Positions 24,651-38,080 are shown, counted from the stretch's first letter. The stretch is DNA of 64,000 bases from Parus major (GCF_001522545.3 NC_031781.1:12715487-12779486), one strand, 5' to 3'. Numbers and translations are program-made. The notes: generated from the letters alone by a model not told the origin.

Positions 24651-26234
24651 AAACTTACAGTGCTGTGTTCTCAATTTTTAAAAACAACTGTATGCTTCAC
24701 TTATCCACTATCTGCATATTTCTTAAATTTTCATGAGAATTTCTAGTATGCAGAGGCAATACTTGTGCTTATCAGCCACATTAACACAATGGCTCTTTTG
24801 GAGCCATTACAGCTGATCGTGCCAATGATCCATGGATTATATACTTTTATAAGGTCTGGTGCACTTGCAAACAAAAGGGTTTTTTCTTTGTGTTTCTGTT
24901 TCTTAAGAGACACTTTTTCTTCCTCCTCAAATCATTCTTTAATATTCATGCAAAGCAGCCAAAGGAAACCAAGCCACAAAAATTCTAGCTAAGATGATGT
25001 GGTGAATCCTGAAGCAAAAAAGTGATTTCTGTCTCTGATGTAGGATTTTTGTGGCTTTCCTGTTGTGTGCTTCTGTAGTACAGAAAGACCCTGACCCACT
25101 CTGGGGATCATAAGCACATGTGCAAATTCGGTCCCGTTTTTACCCACACATCCAAGGGAGAGATTGTTCCCTGAGAAGCGCAGTTGTGCTTTTGTCTCTT
25201 TCATACCAAATGTTGTCAGTTATCTCTGACTCTCCCCATTCCCAAATAAAACTGTTCTCAAGCAGGTCCGTGTTTGCTTCTGACCCATCCTGGCAGCATT
25301 TGTCTCTGACCAGAGAAACCCCTGGAGACTCAGATCATGTCTAGCAATGCCAAGTCTTGAAGGTGTTTGGGAATTTGTTTGTCCTGCCTAAAGGTAGTTT
25401 TCAGGCTATGCTCTAAAGCTGGGACAAACCAGGAAGGGAATACAAGAGGAATGATGCCATTAGACAGCTTTTCCTGGATGTCCTTTCCTAATCCTTTCTG
25501 GTGACATCTGTGAGTGTCTTGGAGAAAAGGCCATTCTAGACCCAATTGAAAGCAATCCTGTGCTGAGTGGAAGGATTCAATTAGCATTAGCTGCACTGCT
25601 GTGTTGATTCATCTCAGTCAAAGCCTCCCCATTGTCCCCAGCATTTACACACTCGTTTCTTACTTAACCCCATCCTGGAGAAAACCAATTCTTTTGCTGG
25701 ACAGGGAGACCCTAGTATAGATTAAAGGGCAGTGTTAGAATGTGTAGACAGTGCAGGCTGGGGTGGGTTTTACTCCTTCCACACAATACAGAGCTCAGTG
25801 GGAACTCAGTCCACACTTGCAGTTCATCCCAGATTCACTGCAGACACAGCCAGCCTGCACCTGCAGCATTTCCTCTGCTCATTGTGTGCACAAGCCAGTT
25901 ACCTGCTGCACACATGGGGAACAGAGTCTTAATGTAACTAAGGACATTTGCCAACAACAGGGAGATAGGGAACTTTAATAAAAACAAACAAAAAAAAATA
26001 ACCTGGAGGAATTCAGGTAGGGTTCATCATACACAAAACCAAAAAATCCCAAGCTTGGTAATAATACAGGTACTGAATCTGCAATGATGAGTCTGGAGAT
26101 GATTAATTAGGATCATAGAAGATTCCCATAAAAAGCCCTGTTGTAAGTTGCTTAAAAGAGAATTTAACAAAAGAGCTTTAACATCCTTGCAACTCACAGT
26201 TCATAGACTCCTCACCAAAGAGTGAAGGCTTTGT
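24651..26234. other. Noncoding stretch
   Basis: No exon, repeat or RNA gene was recognised. The stretch at 25,740-25,930 is open in all three plus frames, but no protein family is apparent in any of them. Confidence 0.4.
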
Positions 26235-26400
26235 TTGGAACACGCCTGTGCCAAGGACCTCCTGCGTGACCACAGGAGTGTATCTTACTTTCCCTGAACC
26301 TTTGTTACTTATCTATAAAATGGATAATATATTATTCCTTTCTCCATCCTTTATTTCATCTGTTTAGATGTTAGTTTCTTTAAAGAAAAAAGTTGCCTCT
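26235..26400 (+). mobile_element. MIR-like ancient tRNA-SINE relic
   Basis: The segment 26,265-26,340 follows the MIR core order: 'tgacc', then 'tttccctgaacctttgtta', then 'TCTATAAAATGGATAATA', corresponding to 'catctgtaaaatggggataata'. Downstream, 'CATCTGTTTAGATGTTAGTTTC' corresponds to a 'tctatttagattgtaagctc' tail found in amniote MIR-type SINEs. It is nonautonomous and Pol III-derived, and now inactive. The assignment is by remembered consensus only. Confidence 0.5.
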
Positions 26401-27463
26401 CACAGCAAGAAAGAAAGAGTGCAGGCTCAGTAATAATAACTCTGAGACCTAGACATTGTGTGACAAAGTAAAATGATTTCCTCTTTGTCTCCTTGATCAT
26501 CAGCCAGGAGTATCAGGATGTGCAACTCTTATGAGTCCATGGCTATATAATGGAAGGCTGCATAGCTGGAGAACCACAGGGCATTCACAGGCTTTTACCA
26601 AGGGATATGAACTGTATTTGAATTAGGAGCAACTGACATTCAGGGTCTCCAACAATACAGGTAATTTGGACTTGTATAAGGAAGTAGGAAGTACTTATTA
26701 AAAAGAGAATTTGTGCAGAATACTGACCAGAAAAAGAATAGATAAGGGCTATTTTCAATAACTACTTGAAGTCATCATCCCAGTGAATTGGAAAAAAACA
26801 CACACTTGCTGAAATGCATCCATAGGAAGAAGAAAATGCCAACACAGAGAATACTAATGAGGACATAACATATAAAATCTAGTTCCACCAACAGTATTGC
26901 AGTCAGTTTTGATTACCTTATCAGGTATGGGATACTATCACTCCTGGAAGGGTGCAGTGCAGGAAGTCAGGGTAGTTCCTGCTTACTTTTTACTGTACTC
27001 TTTGATGCAGAGCAATTACAAGGAATTAGGCTTGTTTTCCCTGATAGATTTCAAGGACACTGTAATAGAATAGAATTCAAGGTGAGACAGAGGTATTAAA
27101 GTTACCTTTGTACTCGGCTAGAGACAACCAGACTCCTCTGAAGAGCACACAGCTGACAATCACAGTCTCTAAAAGAGGGGCTGAAAGGGGGGAAAGACTT
27201 ACTCAGGAGAGCAACTTTCTCATTTCTGCAGGAGCTGCCCCTCTCTTTTGGGGACCCAAGTTACTGATTGGTGTCCCTTGGGCTGTGTAGCTCCATTGGC
27301 CACTCTACTGATGAAGGGAGCCCTAAGGGAGCATTAAAGTCATCAAAGCAATTCCCATTATAAAAACAGTACAATGTCTATATAGAAGTACTATATTTTT
27401 ATATCTTTTTCTTTTGTTATTGCTACATAGAAGCTAGGCCAGGAGACAGAACTGTCACAGAGG

Positions 27464-27509
27464 CATTTTAAAATGTGAGGAATTTTAAACATTTTAAAAA
27501 TGTGAGGAA
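27464..27509. repeat. Imperfect direct repeat of about 20 bp
   Basis: CATTTTAAAATGTGAGGAA at 27,464-27,482 is followed by a copy with one extra A at 27,490-27,509. Confidence 0.8.
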
Positions 27510-28548
27510 CAAGTAAGAATTCTTTTCCTTTGCTAGGCAGATAAATTCTTTGTGTGACTAATAAATAGATTATAATTTCTGCAAGTCTGAATGTTAAAAT
27601 CTCACCAGTGGCCTCTTTTTGTCTATTTCTAACAGCCCTCAGCCCAACAGATTTTTTTGTGCCACAATTTCCTATGCTAACAAATTTTTTGTTTAATATT
27701 CCAATCCTCCTTGGCCAGATATGTGTCCTCTCAAATATGTAACCATTAACAATTTCATGTGTTTGGTGATTGACATGAAGTTGGTAACAGTAAGAAAATA
27801 CGTATTGCATCCTTGTAGACTTGTCAAGACTCTGGAATGAACATATGCTGTTAGGACTGATTTGTCTGGCAGTCCAAAAACACTGATTGTTATGGCAGGC
27901 TCAGATTCAGCACTGAGTTACTTCACCATCCTTGCTCTACTAAACCAGCAGAATTAGTAATTGAAGCCTCTTTGGAGGGGAAACACATTTCCATGTTCAT
28001 TTTTTAAATTACTGTGAAGGGACCATGGACACTTAAGTTTCATGTAACAAAAAAAGGTAACACACCGGAGGACTGAACTTGCTAATCAGTACCTTAGAAT
28101 CCCACTTGCACAAACAGTTTAACTTTTACAGCTATAAAAGTCAGTATTTTTTGTATAGTTTTAACAGACTTCAGACCTTCCTTGCTCATTAAAATTACTG
28201 CATTTTTTGTCATTGTCCTAATTATAATATATTAAAAAGTTAAATAATTTATAGCTCCCATTCTATGGAATTGAAATGAAGGTGTCCCTTTTTTGTCAGC
28301 TGGTACAAGTGGAATTATTGGATTTACTCATACATGGCTTAGGAAAAGCACAGAGTTACACTTTTTTGCAGACCTAATTTTTCATCTGAGAGCAATTCAG
28401 GAAGAATAAGGTCTTCTAAAGTGCTTACACTGGCCTTAGACACCTCTTTAGAGGTGACTGAGAGAGACTTTATACTCACACCACATTTAATCCTCAGATT
28501 CATTCTTCAGTTAACACTTGGAGTCTATAACTGTAAAACTCATCCACC

Positions 28549-28597
28549 AGTAATTGATCATGATCATAAACAGCCAAGAAGTAATTGATCATGATCA
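28549..28597. repeat. 18-bp perfect direct repeat containing a 12-bp palindrome
   Basis: AGTAATTGATCATGATCA occurs at 28,549-28,566 and 28,580-28,597, offset by 31 bases. Each copy holds the perfect palindrome TGATCATGATCA. This is either a duplicated binding site or a local duplication. Confidence 0.9.
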
Positions 28598-31524
28598 GAA
28601 ATGCCTTTTGCCAGCCCTGAAGAGTTCAGAGTTTGTCTCAATTTTGCTGAAATATTTGAATGCACCAATTGGAGATGTGACAGATCTATATTGAGTGACT
28701 CGACCCTGCAAATTCCATCATGTTGTCCTCATAACCCAATTATTGATTATTCTAAGAGAGAATACTTGTCTTTTGTACTTGTAGCACATTGCATGGAAAA
28801 AAAAAAAAGATTATTAATTGAAAATTCAATATATTTGTATTTAGAGGGAGATTAAAAAAGTCACTGCAAATAAAATCTGTCTTTTCACTTGGTAAATGAG
28901 GAGTCTTGGACTCTTTCTCCAATGACTTTATATTTTTGAATTAAGTATATTAATTAAATAGAAATCATAGCAGTCAAAACTGAGATCAACTCTCAAAATC
29001 AACCAGGCTTCAGGAAAACAGAAGGATGAAGAGATCTGTCTTAAAATCTGCAGAAGCTAAAATGAGATTTGAGTCTGTATTTTTCATGTCCTTCCTGCTC
29101 TAACCCTTGATCACCAGATAGAAGGTTGTAGCAACACCATTGCTGCTTCTCACTCTGTTTTGTGCAAAGGGATCTGAAGCAGAGAGCCAGCTCCTGACAT
29201 CTGCAATGTTCTGAGGGGGGAAAGTGTCAGAGGAGAATGGAGATTAAGAAATAATTTTTTCTCTCCTTGGCATTTACCATCAGTTCCATTTGGCAGTGTC
29301 TTATTCAATAATGTAGCTTTGGAAGATACCTAGTTATTCCCTGGCATTGGCACAGGGACGCTGGTTATTTCCTCTGGAACAAGAAATTCCCATGCTAAGC
29401 CAAAAAATTACGTATTGCATGCTGAGCCTAGGTCACCTTTGTAGAAGACTTATTAATTATTTAGTGTTCAGGGGGATTCTACCAGCTTCAGTTGTTCAGA
29501 TGAATTTTTAATAAGTCACTATTAACATAAGTGGAAAGTATAAATTGCTTCCATTATCCTCTATGCAGTGGTAGCAATGAGAGGCTTCTGCACCAAGGTC
29601 CAAGATGTGCTGTTTACCTAACAGGAACTGACAGCTGAATGATCCCATTCTTCTGGGAATGGCTTGAAAAAACAAAACCAAAATCCACCATAGAGAAGCT
29701 CTATTTTACAGTAGCCAAAAAGCACCTGAAGCACTTAAGTTATCTGAAGAACTGAAAAGAAAAAACAATATCTCAGTGATGTGCTCAGAAACGTACCTGG
29801 AGATGGAACTATGTTCTAAGAGAAAATTTAGTTCAGCCAAAGCTCAACATGTGGCAAAAAAAACAAACTTCTGTTAGGAGAGTGTGTTATTTCTTGAAGC
29901 ATATTACTTACTGAATATATTTTTCTAAATACAATTTGTTGTTCTTGAAAGAAAGGTTTAAAGACCAAACTTGTAATTCAAGGATTCATTATCATTGAGA
30001 ATTTCGAGTATTTCTGTTTTCCCAAGGAGTAAGAAAACATTTAATAGGTATTTGCAGTAAATTAGGTTGTCTTAATGATTTTATATTTTGACTGTTGCCA
30101 GGATAGTGAGTCAACCGAGTACTACACTTGATGTACCTAGACCTTCAACCCAGTGCAGACAGAAGGATTTTCAATTCAGAAAAGCCAACATTTACTTGAA
30201 GAAAAACTAGAAGTGAAACTTTTTTATTAAATGCTATTTAAAACAGGTTGGGGGAGACAGAACTGCATTACAAGGTTTTGTATGTAGCTGTCCCATGTCC
30301 CTCTGTCCTTGAAGGTTGTTGGATGATCCCAGTTAACTTCATGACTTCCTAAGTCACTGAGCAAATTCTGTTCTCTTGCTCCTTGGAAAGGAACATCTGT
30401 TGTGAGATTTGCCTGGTTTCACCCTCCTCATCTCTGCAGTGTCTTTGCATGAGCTTCAAGCCATCATCTTCATTCTGTATCTCTTTTGCTGGCCCCATGA
30501 AGCCTGGAATTGTTTCTATCTCAACACACTCCACAGCTTCCCTGAGGAAGGAGCCTGTACAACCTCTCTGCAAGACTCCACCCAGACAGGCTTATTGAAA
30601 GAACATAAACACAGTTGTGAAGGCATAAATAAAACAAATACCATCTGTCATGCTAGCATTGCCCCATATGTGTAACCACCTTTTCTTAGTCTTTTCAACT
30701 GATTTTCCGACATACCCAAATACACATTTGGCTTATTAGAGAATTTTAGCACCTTATGGATGCTATTCCCAAACATTCTAAGTGCAGTCCACGCAAGTAC
30801 CAAAATAATTCTGGATTTTTCTTGTCCAGCTACAGTCATTTCTACTTCCTAATCAACTGTACAGTCAAGCTCCTTTCATATGAATTATCTGTGAATGTGT
30901 TAGTCCTTTCTGACTGTCAGTTTTGAGTATCCCTTACCCCCCACATAAGAGAGAAGCAAATGGGCCAAATTTACTTGGCACAATTTTCCTGAAATCAGTG
31001 GTGTTACAGCATACATGACTTTTCTGAAATCTTTTTGCTTTGTGTCTATCAAATACATTTTCAGAACTACTCTTAGTCCTTAATTTTAAGGACTTGAATC
31101 TTGGTAAATGTCCTGTTATAGACGAGGTTAAATATTTATAATTTTTTTGCCACAAAGGATCATTGACTCCTGCTGAGTAGTATCAGAATCACAAATTCCA
31201 GAAGACAAAAGGCAGAATCCCATTTGCACTAACAGGTTGCAAAGCCAGGAGAATGCCTGAAGGGTAAATTGGTGCCCCACCACCGTGCTGCAGTCCATGT
31301 GGGCAGAACTGTGAGTGAGACAAATCAGAAAATTAAACTGCTCAGTATTTCCCAGGTGTGGTAACCATGGTGAAAGGCATCAAACTTCCTCAAAGTTGAG
31401 TAGCCATGACCTTATTTTGAGGCAGAAGATCTCAGTATGAAATACAGATCAAAAGGCAACTTGAAAACTTGTTGGTTGTGGCACAGAGGTTTACAAATTA
31501 CTATGAAGTACAGAAAACTGTCAC

Positions 31525-31710
31525 AGCCACAGACTACTTGTACAGCCTTGGAGAGATCATTTAATCTCATGGAGACCCAGAAGGCCTGACTAGAATAAAG
31601 ATTCTGCTTTTTCCTCTCTTTTGTCTGTCCTGCTATTTACATTGCAAGTGTCTCTGCTGAGCAGTACAGTAGAGTCTCTCATCAGTGCTGTAATGCAAGT
31701 CCATGAATGA
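31525..31710 (+). mobile_element. Second MIR-like tRNA-SINE relic
   Basis: 'CTTGGAGAGATCATTTAATCTCATGG' (31,547 onward; first 20 bases diagnostic) resembles the MIR 'cttgggcaagtcatttaacctctctg' core. 'TGTCCTGCTATTTACATTGCAAG' near 31,626 resembles the same 'gtctatttagattgtaagctc' tail as the relic at 26.3 kb. The region between them, which normally holds 'ctgtaaaatgg', is shortened. It is inactive and the assignment is by remembered consensus. Confidence 0.4.
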
Positions 31711-33577
31711 AGACAAAGGCTGTACTGTCCTAGTGTGGATCCTAAGACATTAGAATTTGTCATACTTAGATAGCATTCTTCTTACCACAATCTTATTAAC
31801 GTGATAAACTCCTGACTCTCATGATGGAAGTGCAAATGCAAATGGTCACATGGCCTTTCTCTGCATTTTGGCTCTCTGGGACTGTAACTGACAGTGCAGC
31901 CCTTGAAGCTGATTGACAAAATGAACAGCAACAGCAAATTAAATGTCCTGCCCTAGAAGAACAAGAAGCCTCCTACTTAACTGGCCACAGGCAGAGAAAA
32001 GGTAGAGATTTTGAGGAAAAGAAGATCTACTGGATGATATTTAGATAGAGGAGGCTTAACTTTACCTTGTTTTTACCAATGGCAGTTGATCTTAATTCAA
32101 AAGTGGTGTTGCATCAGTGTTAAACGAGACAAGTGATGGAAGAGTGAAGTTAGGCAGGCACATGATCAGCAGAAGTGCCCACCTTATTCACAATTACCAC
32201 AGAACAGACAAGAGATATTTCCCTTTCTGCCATTGCTCGTGGTTTATCCTGTTGTGTACTGATATGTTCTACTACTGGCACTAATTTTCTCATTTATTAC
32301 TGCAGTACCAGAACACATTATAGCATCAGATCATAACATGAGAGAATGTTTGTGTCTCTCTCAAGCACGGCCCTGGTACTGTGTAGGGTGGGCGGGAAAG
32401 CAGAATGGTAGTAAATAATAAGGGAAATAAAAACAGATATAAAAGCATGTAAAATTTTGGTAAGGAAATTTTTTTATAGCCATGGCTGTGAGGAAAATTA
32501 CTTTTATGGCCAGCTTTTCAATAGGCCTGCACAAATATTCCTATACTGTTTGCAGGTGCAACCATACATATGCAAGGCATGACTGTCTAAAGAAAAAGCT
32601 TTCAGCAAGCTGAGTTTCATTTCTTATTCCTACTTGCTTTTAAAACACAGATCTTCTAGGAAAGAAACAACAACCTCCAGCTGAGCTCCTCAAGCTATGT
32701 GTTTGTAAGAGTGGGAAAGGCTCAGTATCTTGGATCTAAACTTCCCTGAGAAATGAGTGAATCTTGAATTCTTATGGATGTTACATTGGATGCAATTGGG
32801 TGCAGAAGACTGAAGAATCTGGCCTGAACATCTAAATCATTCCAGCTTTGTAACTTAGCTTTAGTTCCTCTTTCCTGCTCCCCACTTGACACACACATTC
32901 ATGTGTGTATGCACACATATGGAAGTTTATACTGGGACATGGATAGGCAGAGACACACCTACAGAGAGACACAGAGGCTGTGTACTTCAAAAAATGCAAA
33001 TCTTTCCTATTTAATCATAACCTGCCTGCAAGCAATGTGTTTAATCATGCTAGAAAAGATACAAGTTGATAATTTTATTCAAATGCAGGAATTGAACAGA
33101 ACTTAGAGGTTAGAAATCCTGAAGGCTGATTGCAAGTGTTGAGAACATGTATTTATAAGCAATTAATGGCATGCTTGGGGTTTCTTCTCCTACACATTTT
33201 TTGCCCATGATAAAGTATGCCCTGTATGGTATCAACCAGTTCTATTATCAAATAGAAAAAAATAGATGAAAGAAAATCACAAAGTCCTGTAATACACTTA
33301 TTCTCTGCCCACACAAAACTATTCTCTCCTCCTTTTCTCAGTGGGCTGTAATTTCTCCTTACCCTTTGAAAGAAAGCAGAATTATGAGGAAAATGGTAAA
33401 CATGTTAAAGAATTGGTCACAAAATGCTAATATATTGCAGTCCTGTTGTGTCACCATCACACATATGCAATAGCACTAATTATCAGGGACTGACCAAACG
33501 TGGAGGAAAGCACTCTAATAATTCAGGACTAGACATGTGCACATTTAAGAAAGGACAGATAAGCAGGACAGGATTTT

Positions 33578-33615
33578 GGGGGTTCTTTATTGGGGGGGGA
33601 GGGCAGGCTAGGGGG
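33578..33615 (+). other. G-rich tract, potential G-quadruplex
   Basis: Four guanine runs (G5, G8, G3, G5) occur within 38 bases, with loops of 9, 1 and 7 bases. The first loop is slightly over the usual seven-base limit, but the G8 run can itself be split. Confidence 0.6.
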
Positions 33616-34113
33616 TGGTTTAAAATGTTACACTGAAATTAAATCCACAGTTTTTCCTCCTTTCTTTTTTGCCACACAGAAAACCATAAACCTTCTCCCC
33701 ACCTGTTGACTGGAAAAAATTTGGGAACAAGACTGTTTCTTGGAAAAGTATGGTTTTCAAAAGCAAAAGTCTTCTCAGGAATGTACCATATTTTTGACAA
33801 GCAAATTTAAAGTCTTATGTTCAGAAATTTCTGGGAAAGGGCAGAGGAAAGGAAAGAGACTGTGATTGATCTCAAAATATCCTCAAGGTAGAGTGCTCGC
33901 ACAAATATGGGAGACCATTCCAAGACTTCATTTGAAGGAACAGTTAATTACTTCTAGATTATTCTACCATGAGAGACTCTTTTCCTTAGAGTCCGGTGTA
34001 GAGGCCTGTCTTGTGGCACAGGAATATTGACCTACTCCTATATCTTCCTTCTTAAGGGGTGAAGAATTAATATAAATAAACATTGCATTAATTCAAACTC
34101 AAGGACTACAATG

Positions 34114-34169
34114 ACTTAAGAAAGAAATCTGAAGATTTCTTAAGAATTCTTAAGAAAGAAATTGAAGAG
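34114..34169. repeat. Direct and inverted repeat cluster
   Basis: CTTAAGAAAGAAAT occurs at 34,114-34,127 and again at 34,149-34,162. The inverted form ATTTCTTAAG lies between them at 34,135-34,144. Confidence 0.8.
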
Positions 34170-37100
34170 AATCTCAATAGATCATGTATTCCACCTCCCT
34201 GCACTTCCCACAGGAAGTGGGCTGGATTATAGAAGTTTGGAGCAGGGATTTGTTTGTGTGGTAGCCCTCTTCTTTCTCTTTTTGGAAGAAAAGTGCAACA
34301 TTAGTAATGATTAGAGTGGAGAAAAAGAGAAGAAAGGAAGATGCTTGTTTGCATCAACGCTCCAGAATTCATGTTCATGAAATTGAATTCATAGGGTTTT
34401 TTCCCTTAGTTATCTTTAATTTCTCATCAGAACATCTGACAAAAGTATTTTACCAGAAATCCTGAGTGTGTCAAGAAGTGTTCATGAAATAATGACAGAA
34501 TCATCAGTGTTTTTCAGTCCAAAGCATTCATCAGTACCAGTGTTCTTTAATCTTCCAATATCTTCATAGAGCTGTAGAATATGTAAAGGTCTACTCTGCT
34601 CCTGAAGTCCCAGGAAAAAAGACTTGTGAAACTGAAACATCAGAAGACATCTGATCTCAAAAGGATCCTAATTTCTTCTTGCACCAAATACCTTCCTCAG
34701 ACATTTGGATTTAGTAGCTAGGTCCATGTTTTAGCATTGAGGGTTGCTGGCCTCCACCTTCTCCTACTTTCTACTTTACCTGTACAAACACCAGGAAACC
34801 ATCCAGCTGCAGAGCCTTCCAGTGCTGGTGAGGCTTTTGTCCTGCTCAGCAAGTTCCATCTCATCACTCATGTTGGATGGAGAAGTCCAAAGTCACAGAA
34901 ATTCCATGTCATCTCTTGCCTCTATGGGGCTAGTCCTAAAATTCCTGAAACCTGTGTCTCCAGGAAGTCTTAACCCATAGCAAAATACAGGTTCCTTCCT
35001 GGATGTGTGTTGCTGTGCTGTCATCTAGTGGCAAGGATGAATTGGATGTCATTCAGTGACAGTGGATGACAAGGTGTCCCTTTGCTGGAGGTAAATGCAC
35101 GATGCTGGAGAGTTCACGGCTTTGTAGGTGCAGCCCCGAGGCAAAGGTCCCTTCGTTGGTTTGTGCTCTGCAGGAAATCACTGCGGAGAGCCTGTGGAAT
35201 GGGCTGAGCAATGGACATCTGGTTGCAGACAACAGGCTCTACAACATCATAGCACCTCCTGCCACGTCCTTCCTCTCCATCCCCTGTCATCCATCTTGGC
35301 CGTTAATTGTTTGCAAATACTTGAAGCTGAATTTCCAGCAGTGATTGATAGTTTCTTAACAAAAGCCATTCGGAGCAGTGTCAGCTAATGAAATGAGTCA
35401 TTAAATCTGTAATCATCTAGGATCAAGAAGATACTTCCTTCAGCAAAAAATCCTTCCTCCTGCATTCATTTTTTAATTGACTCTTGGGGAAAAAATAAAA
35501 GTGCCACAATGCAGTTTTCCAGGAGAAACCAGAAAAAAAATAGCTTTCAGAATGACCCACATTTGGTTTGGTGTTTGGCAAGCTTGCTTATGTCAGCAGA
35601 CAGACTTACTGATATTGACTTCTGAGGGCTTCACTCAGATCAGGAATTTCATATGCCAGGTGATGCTACACTTGGTTCTGCTTAGTTTGGGTTGGCGACA
35701 TTATTATTAACACATATGAACATTTACAGTCCTGAGTTTATTTTTAAACTTCAAGTGCAATTCTTGATTTAATGTCTTGGATTAATGTTTGAAAAATGAT
35801 TATAAAATTCTGTAGAAAGTAATAAGAATATAACAATATAACTGGTCACAACATCTGTAACACCTCTTTGGCATCACCTGCTGAACACTGCTGGGCTTGG
35901 CTTGATTAGGTAAAACAGTTGTAGTATATCCTTTGCTCCTTGAAATACTGATCCCAAAACCATTTTGATAGGAACAGCTGCTTTTGAGAACTTGCCACCA
36001 CAAAGGAGGGCTATTCATAGGTATCAGACTCTGGAAAGAAAAGCTCAAGAAGCAATCCTCAGTGCAAAGCACCATTGTCAAAGCAGTATTCTTGTATCAA
36101 ATCTTCTTTCATCCCTGATACAAAGTCAACAAATAATCCTAAAATTCTTTTTTATGAGCAAGTTGGAATTTTTTTTTATATTTCCCTGTCTTACAGTACA
36201 AATTCTGTTCTATCTCTGAATTTAGAATGATTCCTCAATTCAACCAAGTACAGCAAAAAGATACCTAAATCTCCAAGAAAAGAGAAGAATGTGGATGTTC
36301 TTTAGTGACAAGGGACATTTAAGCACATTCTTAAATGACTTGCTTCTCTGAAGACTTCAGTAGATTCTCAAAGGAGTGAAAGAATGATGCTCTATTTATG
36401 ACCTTCCTTGTTTTGTCCAAGTCTCAGACCTCTATCCCTATAGTAAAGAAAAATATTAATGAAGGTAAGAAACATTCTGTTTTTCAAGTTATTATAATTA
36501 GTCAGAGGCAGTAAATCAATGACCTTTCACACTGGAATATGATAAGACGTTTCTTTATGAGTTCCAGAGGAGTTTTGGTTTATTTTTGGCTCAGAATTTC
36601 ATCTTCCTTGGGTGTTCTATAGAAACAAAATTGCATCTTTTTAATTAAAAAATTGAATGACAAGCTGTAACAAGGTCAATCAGGTTGAAATAGCTGCATG
36701 CTCATTATAATGTAAATGCTTCTTCTATTGACTTATAATATCTTGATATAGTAAATTTTATACATAAATAAAGTGTCAAATAAAAACAGAAGGTTTAGGT
36801 CAAATACAATGAGTGAAAGTGTATGTGCTTATATAAAAAAAGGAGGGCTAGTCTTTCATACAGAAATAGAAAAAAATACCAACTCTTTGTTAGCAACAGT
36901 TAAGAATGATTTCACACATATACATCAAAAAATAAAAGTGAAAAAGAAGTTCCAAGCATTCCAGTGTCACCTTGAAACAGTTGGTCAGGGCGTTTTGGAC
37001 AATGACACTTGAAATAAGATTGGGTTAAAAGCAGTGTGTGAAGCAAGGTGAGAGCTGTGCCATTCTCTGCCACGGTAACTCCAGGGCTATTTCAGCACTG

Positions 37101-37916
37101 AATGTTGCTTTTCAGGAATGACCATTTGCACGTATATTTTACCCTTTTAGCAGCCATTCTTTATATGTTCCCATTTCTTTGAGTGGAGGCCCTTTGTGTC
37201 CATTCATAAATCTAAACCATGCCCATGGTCTGTGTTGGAGTTGCTCACAATCCCTGCACAAATAGGCACAGATTGGCAGTTCCAACACTGGATGGAGGAA
37301 TATCTTGTGAACTGTTATTTTTCTTCACTTGTAGAGTTGCAGTTTCCTCATTGGAGTAACAAAGGGCAAAAAGAAGCAGGGATGTCTTGAGTTTGACTCG
37401 ATTGTTTCTCCATTTGATTACCTGGGGAAATAAAAGCATAATCATTCCGTGTAATGTCATAATCCTCTCTCAGGTTCCTACTTGCACATTGATTTCTCTT
37501 TGTCTGAGCATGGAAGAAGGCCCATAAAATTCTATCCTTGCTGATGATACTTTTGTATTGATAATCCTTGTTTTGACTTAGTTCTTTCTGACGATGCTCT
37601 TAAAATGCAGATCACAGAGAGTGTTACTTGCTGTATGAGGCAGCTTTCAAATTTTCTTTCTGTTTTACCTCTTTCTCAGCATACAGAGGATTTTTTTCCA
37701 ATTCTTTTCAGTTCCAGAGCAGACATTAAAACTTTTTTCTTTTATAAACACATTCAGTTTGGGCTTTGCAAACTTTCTGTCTTTGTCCTACAAGAACATC
37801 ACCACAGAATTTTTAATGTAAGCTATATATTTTGGTACAATTAAGCTCATATAATGGATCACTTAAAGTGTACTCATGATAAGGATGGATTATTTTTAGT
37901 ACTTGTAAGAAAAAAA

Positions 37917-37917
37917 T

Positions 37918-37969
<52 letters not shown>
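37917..37969. repeat. (TA)n(TG)n microsatellite
   Basis: About five TA units are followed by about 22 uninterrupted TG units. Long alternating purine-pyrimidine TG runs can adopt Z-DNA. Confidence 0.95.
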
Positions 37970-37972
<3 letters not shown>

Positions 37973-38039
37973 ATACTGTCTACTTCATATAGATGAATTT
38001 GGATAAATTCCAAAGAAATTTAATTTTCATATATATAGT

Positions 38040-38080
38040 TTCCTTTATTCTTCCTTTATTCCTTTATTATTCCTTTATTA
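38040..38080. repeat. Imperfect tandem TTCCTTTATT repeat
   Basis: Four near-copies of (T)TCCTTTATT with one- to three-base differences in spacing. Confidence 0.8.

Larger units (their letters stand above)
26401..31524. other. Noncoding stretch with small duplications
   Basis: Two local duplications are listed separately. A 139-codon minus-strand frame at 27,391-27,810 and a Glu-rich 74-codon minus-strand frame at 30,349-30,573 resemble nothing I know and lack gene signals. No other feature was seen. Confidence 0.4.
31711..37916. other. Noncoding stretch
   Basis: Apart from the G-rich tract and the small repeat cluster listed separately, I recognise nothing. Overlapping short open frames at 34,737-35,388 match no known family. 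Confidence 0.4.

Noticed and set aside
27391..27810. 139-codon minus-strand open frame
   Set aside because: It is long for AT-rich DNA, but the product matches no family I know and there is no promoter, splice or codon-use support.
30349..30573. Acidic, Glu/Gln-rich 74-codon minus-strand frame
   Set aside because: It looks protein-like, but the overlapping plus-strand frames are also open and no acceptor or donor bounds it.
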